From Campylobacter bilis (GTDB lineage Bacteria > Campylobacterota > Campylobacteria > Campylobacterales > Campylobacteraceae), in contig NZ_WUED01000013.1 in the NCBI RefSeq assembly GCF_016806695.1, positions 1 through 49,757 on the forward strand: 49,757 bases of DNA. Direction: 5' to 3'. Below the pieces are notes generated by a model. The model did no database searches. It was given only the letters and a program-made list of their open reading frames with translations, and was not told the origin of the DNA. A program made the position numbers and the translations under genes. Below are positions 1 through 5,643 of the stretch, in pieces. Position 1 is the stretch's first letter; each line of letters begins with the position of its first letter.

Positions 1-113
1 AAAGGAGTAAAAAGCATATTGTGGTCCACTAATTTGTGCCATAGCACAAGAACTTAGTAAGGATATGGTAGCTAAGGATAGGGCTAGTTTTTTAGAATTT
101 GGTTTTTTTGATT

Positions 114-158
114 TTAAATTCTTTGAAGTTAAATTCTTTGATCTTAAATTATTTGTTT
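114..158 (-). repeat. 15-bp tandem repeat, three copies
   Basis: Units start at 114, 129 and 144 and share TTAAATT(C/A)TTTGA on the plus strand. On the minus strand they encode the pentapeptides NLRSK, NLTSK and NLKSK in the n-region of the autotransporter signal peptide. Because 15 is divisible by three, copy-number change would lengthen or shorten the n-region without shifting the frame. Confidence 0.7.
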
Positions 159-162
159 TTTT
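156..162. repeat. A7 (minus strand) tract, second slippage point
   Basis: Seven T on the plus strand form A7 in the autotransporter leader. If the G tract is set to eight, this A tract must hold eight A to join the frame to the signal peptide. It therefore acts as a second frame-determining site. Confidence 0.55.
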
Positions 163-188
163 AAATCAGAGTATTTAGATTTTAAATA

Positions 189-197
189 CCCCCCCCC
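189..197. repeat. Homopolymeric G9 (minus strand) contingency tract
   Basis: Nine consecutive C on the plus strand read as G9 within codons 8-11 of the autotransporter leader frame. Tracts of this length slip during replication in Campylobacter and switch surface genes on and off. It is the only poly-G/C run of eight or more in the window. Confidence 0.9.
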
Positions 198-341
198 AGA
201 GAGTATTGCAAGCTTTCATAAGTGTTCCTTTAAAGTAAGATAAAATATAAAAAATAATTATGTAATGATAAAATATATTGTTTTAAAAGGAGGTTAAAAG
301 TTCACAAATTAGAAGCTTAGGATTTTTGCTAGTTTGGTGTT

Positions 342-1715
342 TTAGGCTATGAAGTCGGTGCTTTCATAGCTTGTTGGTTCGATAAAAGAAGATTTATCCT
401 TTAAGAATACAAGATCTAGCGATCCTACTGGACCATTTCTGTTTTTGCCTATGATGATCTCAGCATTTTCTTGTATAGGGTTTGGTATGAAGGTTCTTTT
501 GTAATCTTTGCCTTCGAGTTTGGCTTTGTTTTCTTTTTCTTTTTCTTCTTGTTCTCTATAAACTTCATCGCGGTAGACAAATAAAATCGTATCGGCGTCT
601 TGCTCTATGGCACCACTTTCGCGTAAATCACTCATCAAAGGCCTTTTATTTGATCGCTGTTCTAGACTGCGGTTTAACTGTGAGAGAGCTATGATGGGCA
701 AGTCTAGCTCTCTTGCTAGGAGTTTTAGGCCTCTTGAGATTTCGCTTACTTGTAGATGCCTGTCATTGAAGCTTGAATTGCTCATCATTAAGCCTATATA
801 GTCGATCACGCAAAGGCCTATGCTTGGTTCTTGTGATTTTAAGTGTCTTAAAATAGCTCTTAGATCAGTGATAGTGATGTAAGCGCTATCATAGATAAAA
901 AATTTCTTTTTAGAATAATCATCGCAAGCGTGACCCATACGCTCCCATTCTTCGTCATTTAAATCAGCGGTTAGAATCTTTTGCAAAGGAATGGAGGTTT
1001 TGCAAGCAAGCATTCTTTGCATGATGTGAGTGGCTGGCATTTCAAGAGAGAATAAAACTACGCCTTTATTTTGCTTTAAGACCTTGTCGATGAAATTAAG
1101 ACAAAGGGTGGTTTTGCCCATGCCTGGACGTGCGGCTATGATGATGAGTTCGCCATTTTTGAAGCCTTTGGTCATTTTATTAAGGTTTTGAAAACCTGTG
1201 TCTAATCCTATGATGGTTTTGTTTTCTAGGGCTTTTTGCTTTTTAAAGTCTTCAAGAAGTTCAGATAAGATCATATCGATGTCTTTGATGCCTTTGGAAT
1301 TAGCACGGTGGGTTATGTTGAAAATCTCTTTGCTGATTTCATCTGCGATTTGACTGACAGGAAGAGTGGCATTAATACGTGTGGGTAAAAGATGGGTGAA
1401 GCTTAGAAGCTGCCTTTTAATAGACATTTCACGAAGCTCTTTGACATAGGCTAAGAGATCTATCATGGAAGGAGTGGCAAGGATTTCTGCTAGAATTTGC
1501 TCTTCTAGGCTGGCGTGTTTTCTTAAAAAGCTTAAGGCGATAGGTTGGTTAGCATTGGTACAAAAAATCATAGCCTTAAAAATATCTTGGTGGGCTTTGA
1601 GGCTAAAATCTTTAGGCTCTATTTGATCTGCTATGCTTGCATAGGCGTCTTCGCTCGTGATGCAAGCACTTAAAATGGCTCGCTCTAAGTCTAAATCATA
1701 GTGTTCTTGTTGCAT
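342..1715 (-). CDS. dnaB: Replicative DNA helicase DnaB
   Basis: DnaB is the hexameric ATP-driven helicase that unwinds DNA at the fork and interacts with primase. The 457-residue protein has the usual length. An N-terminal helical domain (about 1-100) is joined by a linker to a RecA-like domain. That domain carries Walker A ARPGMGKTT (195-203, Lys201), a Walker B hydrophobic stretch ending VIDY, and the later motif DLRESGAIEQDAD. The ATG at 1715 follows AAGGAAAATT. A Campylobacter-style sigma-70 promoter lies just upstream. The gene stands alone. Downstream on the same strand is the autotransporter start, with no clear terminator between, so read-through is possible. No unusual residues were seen. 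Confidence 0.97.
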   Translation of the reverse strand: MQQEHYDLDLERAILSACITSEDAYASIADQIEPKDFSLKAHQDIFKAMIFCTNANQPIALSFLRKHASLEEQILAEILATPSMIDLLAYVKELREMSIKRQLLSFTHLLPTRINATLPVSQIADEISKEIFNITHRANSKGIKDIDMILSELLEDFKKQKALENKTIIGLDTGFQNLNKMTKGFKNGELIIIAARPGMGKTTLCLNFIDKVLKQNKGVVLFSLEMPATHIMQRMLACKTSIPLQKILTADLNDEEWERMGHACDDYSKKKFFIYDSAYITITDLRAILRHLKSQEPSIGLCVIDYIGLMMSNSSFNDRHLQVSEISRGLKLLARELDLPIIALSQLNRSLEQRSNKRPLMSDLRESGAIEQDADTILFVYRDEVYREQEEKEKENKAKLEGKDYKRTFIPNPIQENAEIIIGKNRNGPVGSLDLVFLKDKSSFIEPTSYESTDFIA

Positions 1716-1748
1716 GAATTTTCCTTGATAGAATCTGACTCTATGGTA

Positions 1749-1771
1749 ATTTTATCTAAAAAAACTTAAAG
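1749..1771 (-). promoter_or_regulatory. Sigma-70 promoter of dnaB
   Basis: On the minus strand, TTTAAGTTTTTTT precedes the -10 hexamer TAAAAT (1754-1749). This resembles the Campylobacter vegetative consensus, in which a T-rich TTTAAGT element replaces a -35 box. It lies about 35-55 bases before the dnaB start. Confidence 0.55.
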
Positions 1772-1792
1772 AATTGATTGTATTAAAGATTT

Positions 1793-1798
1793 TATAAT
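1793..1798 (+). promoter_or_regulatory. -10 box of the DUF2860 outer membrane protein gene
   Basis: A perfect TATAAT places the transcription start near 1805, directly against the CmeR-like operator at 1806-1821. The leader to the TTG start is about 60 bases. Confidence 0.55.
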
Positions 1799-1805
1799 GA
1801 TTTAA

Positions 1806-1821
1806 AATAATATTAGTTACA
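1806..1821. promoter_or_regulatory. Candidate CmeR operator
   Basis: AATAATATTAGTTACA keeps both half-site cores (TAATA and TTACA) at the spacing of the TGTAATA/TATTACA inverted repeat that I recall as the CmeR box before cmeABC. The site overlaps the predicted transcription start. Published work describes the C. jejuni homologue of the downstream gene (Cj0561c) as strongly repressed by CmeR. Ten of 16 bases match the recalled box, so this is a candidate only. Confidence 0.45.
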
Positions 1822-1866
1822 ATAATTTTTGTGATTTTAACAAGATAAAAGTTTTAAGGAGAAAGT

Positions 1867-2787
1867 TTGAAAAAATGTTTGTTTTCTTATCTTGTAGCTT
1901 GCAGCTTGGCTGGGGCTTTGGACTTTGAGGAAGGGTTTAGCGGGAATTTAAGCATGGGAGTGGGTATAAGGGATATAAAAAGCAATCTCTCCACTCTAGC
2001 AAATAAGGATTTTTTAAGTGATTATAATGCTAAAAATTCAGATTCTGCTTTTGTTCCTTTTCTGGGGATAGAATTTTATTATAGTGGGCTGGTTGACAAT
2101 GATAGGATTTTTGTCAAAAACTATAATGGAAGGGATATTAGCGGGGTGGCTTTAGGATATGAAAGGGCTTATTGGGAGGATTTTATCACTTCTTTTGCTT
2201 TGGTTTCTTCGCTAAGAGAAAAGGCCTATGCTGATCCGTATAAAAAGGGCTATAGAGAAGAGACGGATGTGAGTAAATATGGCTTTAAAATTTCTCAATT
2301 TTATGAAAGTGATTTGGGGAAAGTGAGTGCTTCGTATTTGTTCAGTAGAAATCGCTATGATAAAGATAACATTAGATACAGTTCTTTAAAAAGAGAAGGG
2401 GTGTATCATGAATTTGAAGTGAGTTATCAATATAGCTTGGTTAATTTGGGATTAAATTATGATTATAATAATGCTGAAGGAAAGGCTCAAAGCTACTCAA
2501 GATATAGTGTGGATATAGGGCTTAATTTGGTTTTAGCACAAAATTATATCCTTAATCCGAATTTTAATTTTAGTAAATATGAGGCACAAGAGAATGATCC
2601 TATTTTCCGTCAAAAACAAAACGGCCATATTATGAAAATGAATCTTAAAGTCATTAAAAATCAGTTTTTAGGATATAGTGGGCTTTATGGTTTTGCTCAC
2701 TATGGTATAGAGAAAAGAAATAGCGATATAGGGTTTTACGATGAAAGCTATCAAATCGCTCTAACAGGTGTAGGGTATAAATTCTAA
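1867..2787 (+). CDS. DUF2860-type outer membrane beta-barrel protein (Cj0561c-like)
   Basis: The gene begins with TTG, supported by the strong upstream AAGGAGAAAG. The 306-residue product starts with a signal peptide, MKKCLFSYLVACSLAGA, probably cut before LDF. The rest has alternating hydrophobic and aromatic strands, and the protein ends VGYKF, the terminal-aromatic pattern read by the Bam machinery. This suggests an outer membrane barrel rather than a soluble periplasmic protein. By recall it matches C. jejuni Cj0561c, a DUF2860 member repressed by CmeR and linked to colonisation; its biochemical role is unknown. It is a single-gene unit, divergent from dnaB, and ends at a strong palindromic terminator. 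Confidence 0.75.
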   Translation: MKKCLFSYLVACSLAGALDFEEGFSGNLSMGVGIRDIKSNLSTLANKDFLSDYNAKNSDSAFVPFLGIEFYYSGLVDNDRIFVKNYNGRDISGVALGYERAYWEDFITSFALVSSLREKAYADPYKKGYREETDVSKYGFKISQFYESDLGKVSASYLFSRNRYDKDNIRYSSLKREGVYHEFEVSYQYSLVNLGLNYDYNNAEGKAQSYSRYSVDIGLNLVLAQNYILNPNFNFSKYEAQENDPIFRQKQNGHIMKMNLKVIKNQFLGYSGLYGFAHYGIEKRNSDIGFYDESYQIALTGVGYKF

Positions 2788-2810
2788 AAAAATCTTTGAT
2801 AAGAATAGGA

Positions 2811-2840
2811 AAAAAGATCTATGAGATCATAGATCTTTTT
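2811..2840. terminator. Bidirectional terminator
   Basis: A 30-base palindrome has 14-base arms (AAAAAGATCTATGA and TCATAGATCTTTTT) around central GA. It has an A-run on one side and a T-run on the other, so it can stop transcription from both converging genes. Confidence 0.85.
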
Positions 2841-2898
2841 GATATTTTTGTGCGGCAAAAAATTATTCTAAAACAAAACATTAAAAATCAGTTTGGCT

Positions 2899-3834
2899 CT
2901 ATAGTATAGAAAGGATTTTTACTGCGTCGTTAAGCCCTGTGACTATGCTTGCACCGTTTTTGGTGGCGATATCTCCTGCTATGAAGATGCCTTTGACATT
3001 GCTTTGCTTATTCTCATCCATTAAAGGTATGCCTTTATCATCTACTTCGATAGAACATTTTTGCAAAAAATCAATAGGAGTAGATCCGCCTATAGCATAG
3101 ATGACTCTATCATAAATTTGGCTTGTGTTGTCGCTAAAGTCTACTTTGGCTTTGGATTGTTCATCTTGTATTTGAAGTATGTCTGTGCCTAGCTTGAGTT
3201 CTAGTTTACCATCGGTGTGTGCTTGGTGGATGTCTTTAAGATTGGTTTGATTTAATCTTGTGAATTCATTTTTGCGGTAGCAAAGGCTTACTTTATGGGT
3301 AGAGGCTAGATCTAGAGCATATTCTACGGCTGAGTTGCCTCCACCTACGACTAGAATGGTTTCATTTGCTAAGACTGAGTTGGCATTGAAATTGATGATT
3401 TTGTTTAAAGTACTAGGAAGCTTATAATCAGGCTTGTTAGGCTTGCCCATCCTGCCTATGGCTATGATGATGTTTTTGCACTCATAAAGACCTGTGCTGG
3501 TGCTTAGTATGAATGTTTCGTTTTCTTTTTTTACGCTTTCTACTTCAGAGTTGAACTCAACTTGTATATGATGCTTGGCTAAGGCATTGCTAAAAGTTTC
3601 TAAGGTGCTTTCTTTGGTACCGTCTTCAAAGGGAATATGACTATGATTTGTGCCTTCGCAGCCTTTGTAGGCTTTATCTACCCTTTTGCCGTCTTTGTAA
3701 AATTGCATGAGAGTTTGACAAATATGGCTTGATTTTTCTAGGATTAAAACTTCTTTGTTCTTAAGCTTTGCTTCAACAGCACAAGCTATGCCTGTAGGAC
3801 CTGCACCTATGATGATGAGTTCTGTTTTTTTCAT
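2899..3834 (-). CDS. Thioredoxin-reductase-fold FAD/NAD(P) oxidoreductase without CxxC
   Basis: The 311-residue flavoprotein has an N-terminal FAD-binding GAGPTG motif (10-15), a second dinucleotide-binding motif VVGGGNSAVE near the middle, and a C-terminal GIFIAGD motif that contacts FAD. This order is typical of the thioredoxin reductase family. The redox-active CxxC normally placed just before the NAD(P) domain is absent; that position reads NSVLANETIL. A dithiol thioredoxin reductase role is therefore unlikely. A YpdA-like disulfide reductase or ferredoxin/flavodoxin reductase role is possible. Cys18 lies near the FAD motif, slightly displaced from the YpdA cysteine as I recall it. It matches C. 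jejuni Cj0559 by recall and stands alone. Confidence 0.8.
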   Translation of the reverse strand: MKKTELIIIGAGPTGIACAVEAKLKNKEVLILEKSSHICQTLMQFYKDGKRVDKAYKGCEGTNHSHIPFEDGTKESTLETFSNALAKHHIQVEFNSEVESVKKENETFILSTSTGLYECKNIIIAIGRMGKPNKPDYKLPSTLNKIINFNANSVLANETILVVGGGNSAVEYALDLASTHKVSLCYRKNEFTRLNQTNLKDIHQAHTDGKLELKLGTDILQIQDEQSKAKVDFSDNTSQIYDRVIYAIGGSTPIDFLQKCSIEVDDKGIPLMDENKQSNVKGIFIAGDIATKNGASIVTGLNDAVKILSIL

Positions 3835-3957
3835 TCTTTTGCCTTTCTTATAATTTTTTAAAAATTTATCAAGTTTTTTGTAAATATTTGTTTAAAAATA
3901 TTTAAGGAAAATTATCAAAAATAGGATTAAAATTTATAGTGCAATCAATGCAAAGAC

Positions 3958-3983
3958 AAGCTTTTGCCAAAGTGCAAAAGCTT
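3958..3983 (-). terminator. Hairpin terminator after efp
   Basis: Arms AAGCTTTTGC and GCAAAAGCTT form a perfect 10-bp stem with a six-base loop, four bases past the efp stop codon. The following T-run is weak, so termination may be partial. Confidence 0.65.
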
Positions 3984-3987
3984 AAGA

Positions 3988-4557
3988 TTATTTATTGGCT
4001 TTTTCTATGTATTCTCCGCGTACTGTATCAACGCGAATGACTTCACCTTCTAAAACATGAAAAGGGATTTGCACTACAGCACCTGTTTCTAAGGTGGCGG
4101 GCTTTTTGTTTGATCCTTGAGTGTCGCCTTTGAAATTAGGTGCGGTTTGGGTGATTTTGAGTTCGACGACTTGAGGCACTTCTACACCTATGGCTTTGCC
4201 ATTGTGAAAAAGCACTTCAACCATCATGCCATCAAGCATCCATTTTTTCGCATCGCCTACGTCTTCATCACTAATGGCTACTTGCTCATAGCTTGTTGTA
4301 TCCATAAACTGGCAGTTTTCCCCATCATCATAAAGGTATTGCATGGTTTTGTTTTCTAAATTAGGGGCTTGGCATTTATCGCCTGCATGGAAGGTTTTTT
4401 CAAGTACTTTGCCATCGATAAAAGATTTGATTTTAATGCGTACGAAAGCTGGGCCTTTTCCTGGTTTTACGTGCTGATACTCGACTATTTTAAAAGGAAT
4501 TCCATCGATTTCTATTTTAAGTCCTTTCTTTAAATCGCCCATTGAATAAGATGCCAT
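3988..4557 (-). CDS. efp: Translation elongation factor P
   Basis: EF-P binds between the P and E sites of ribosomes stalled at polyproline and stimulates peptide bond formation. The 189-residue protein has the full three-domain length. The tip of the first domain reads [10 protein letters not shown] with Lys34 at the position that is beta-lysylated or otherwise modified in many bacteria. The C-terminal part has the family pattern [17 protein letters not shown], then [16 protein letters not shown]. The ATG follows AAGGAAATATA. The gene is monocistronic, with its own extended -10 promoter, and is divergent from rnpB. Confidence 0.97.
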   Translation of the reverse strand: MASYSMGDLKKGLKIEIDGIPFKIVEYQHVKPGKGPAFVRIKIKSFIDGKVLEKTFHAGDKCQAPNLENKTMQYLYDDGENCQFMDTTSYEQVAISDEDVGDAKKWMLDGMMVEVLFHNGKAIGVEVPQVVELKITQTAPNFKGDTQGSNKKPATLETGAVVQIPFHVLEGEVIRVDTVRGEYIEKANK

Positions 4558-4587
4558 TATATTTCCTTTGCTAAAAAATAAAGATTA

Positions 4588-4593
4588 ATTCTA
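4588..4593 (-). promoter_or_regulatory. Extended -10 promoter of efp
   Basis: The minus strand reads TTTGCTAGAAT, a TG-N-TAGAAT extended -10 box, about 30 bases before the efp ATG. Confidence 0.55.
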
Positions 4594-4657
4594 GCAAATT
4601 TTAATTGATATGGCAATAAAATCGTAGTATTTGATGAAAAAATAAGTAAAATTTAGC

Positions 4658-4663
4658 TATAAT
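4658..4663 (+). promoter_or_regulatory. -10 box of rnpB
   Basis: A perfect TATAAT lies seven to eight bases before the start of the P1 helix of the RNase P RNA, as expected for a stable RNA promoter. Confidence 0.7.
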
Positions 4664-4664
4664 A

Positions 4665-4990
4665 AGAGCTAAGCATAGCAAATGCTCGCTTCTTTTTAGA
4701 AGAGGAAAGTCCGAGCTGCTAAAGACAAACATTCCATCTAACAGATGGCTAGGGCAACCTAAGGGATAGTGCAACAGAAAGCAAACTACCACTATAAAAT
4801 GTGGAAAAGGTGAAACGGCGGGGTAAAAGCCCACCAGCGATTTTGGTAACAATTTCGGCTATGTAAACCCAATGTGCAGCAAGAAGGGGTGGTTGATGTC
4901 TTTGTTTAAACCCTTCGCTTGATTTTACTTGCAAAAGCAAAACTAGATAAATGAGCATTCACGACAGAACTCGGCTTATCGCTATGCTTT
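4665..4990 (+). ncRNA. rnpB: RNase P RNA (M1 RNA)
   Basis: This is the catalytic RNA that trims the 5' leader of pre-tRNAs. Conserved region I (AGAGGAAAGTCCGAGC) is seen near 4700, and conserved region V (ACAGAACTCGGCTTATCG) at the 3' end. The terminal helix P1 is formed by AAGCATAGC (4671-4679) and GCTATGCTT (4981-4989). The central GGTGAAACGGCGGGGTAAAAG is typical of bacterial type A molecules. The exact ends are estimated to a few bases. The 3' stem meets the stop codon of the convergent small flagellar gene with no spacer. Short reading frames on the opposite strand here are spurious. Confidence 0.95.
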
Positions 4991-5265
4991 TAAGAATTAA
5001 AATAATTTATAGCTTTTTGGAATTTTTGAATTTCTGTGGCTTTGGTTTTTTTCTTTTCACTTAAAAGTGCTATGGCTTCTTGCAAAAGGGCTTGAATTTG
5101 AGTTAGAATATCTTTGGCGTGATCTTGTAATGAGTCTTTGGATAAAGAATTTTCAGCCAAGTCTTGTAATAATTGCTTTAAATCAAGCTTTTCTAGTAAT
5201 GCTTCAAGCTTTTGGATGTTTTCTTCAATCAAAGCTAATTTAAAATCACTAAGCCATTGTTTCAT
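4990..5265 (-). CDS. Small helical protein, FliT-like position downstream of fliS
   Basis: The 91-residue product is almost wholly predicted helix, rich in Leu, Lys, Gln and Glu, with no signal peptide or membrane segment. It overlaps the end of fliS by 17 bases and is the last gene of the flaG-fliD-fliS operon. In other bacteria that place is taken by the FliD chaperone fliT. The size and helical nature fit a FliT-type export chaperone, but I see no diagnostic residues, so the role rests on position. The counterpart in C. jejuni is Cj0550 by recall. Its stop codon abuts rnpB. Confidence 0.7.
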   Translation of the reverse strand: MKQWLSDFKLALIEENIQKLEALLEKLDLKQLLQDLAENSLSKDSLQDHAKDILTQIQALLQEAIALLSEKKKTKATEIQKFQKAINYFNS

Positions 5266-5632
5266 TGTGGTGTACCTCTCTCCATGCTTCTAATAAGGCC
5301 TTAGTCACTTTAATGACTTCATTGACTTTTTCTTCATCGTTTTCTAGATTTGCTAAGGATAATAATTGGATTTCTCTTGTGTACAAACCGCTTAAATAAT
5401 GTGCCACATCCCCGCCTTTGTCATAATCTAGCGTATTGATGAGTTCTATGAAGATGGCGGTGGTTCTTTTGACAAAATAGACTCTTTGTTCTATGTCTTC
5501 GTTTTTTATAGCTAGTTTTACCCTAGCACAAAAACGCAAAATCCCCTCATAAAGCATTTCAATAAGTTTTTGTGGCGATTCTATACTGACTTGATTTTGA
5601 GAATAAGCATTGTAGGCTAAATTATTTTGCAT
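5249..5632 (-). CDS. fliS: Flagellin chaperone FliS
   Basis: FliS binds the C-terminal region of newly made flagellin in the cytoplasm, prevents premature polymerisation and delivers it to the type III export gate. The 127-residue protein has the family N-terminus with YSQNQVSIESPQKLIEMLYE and the four-helix bundle length. It also has the later pattern NTLDYDKGGDVAHYLSGLY. It lies 11 bases after fliD and overlaps the following small helical gene by 17 bases, so translation is probably coupled. Confidence 0.95.
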   Translation of the reverse strand: MQNNLAYNAYSQNQVSIESPQKLIEMLYEGILRFCARVKLAIKNEDIEQRVYFVKRTTAIFIELINTLDYDKGGDVAHYLSGLYTREIQLLSLANLENDEEKVNEVIKVTKALLEAWREVHHNETMA

Positions 5633-5643
5633 TGATTTTTTCC

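Larger units (their letters stand above)
1..219 (-). pseudogene. 5' end of a CapA-like autotransporter/lipoprotein gene, reading frame off
   Basis: This minus-strand gene runs off the left edge. An ATG at 219-217 sits six bases after the ribosome binding site AAAGGA (231-226) and is followed by a G9 tract. The frame then meets TAA (177-175) and TGA (168-166). Beyond these stops the same frame encodes a lysine-rich n-region with NLxSK repeats, then a hydrophobic core ending LSLATISLLSSCAMAQ. That could be a lipobox (LSSC) or a signal peptidase I site (AMA). Such long signal peptides resemble those of Campylobacter autotransporter lipoproteins of the CapA type, by recall. G8 together with A8 at the second tract would open the frame throughout. 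No other ATG, GTG or TTG start precedes the signal core. The passenger and barrel domains lie outside the window, so the family assignment is an inference. Confidence 0.6.

Noticed and set aside
283-300. Strong plus-strand AGGAGG
   Set aside because: No ATG, GTG or TTG follows at a usable distance and the frame ends quickly. The minus-strand reading as a leader element is more useful.
4601-4958. Two overlapping minus-strand reading frames of 83 and 69 codons
   Set aside because: They are antisense to the RNase P RNA, whose conserved core and P1 helix are clear, and have no ribosome binding site or coding character.
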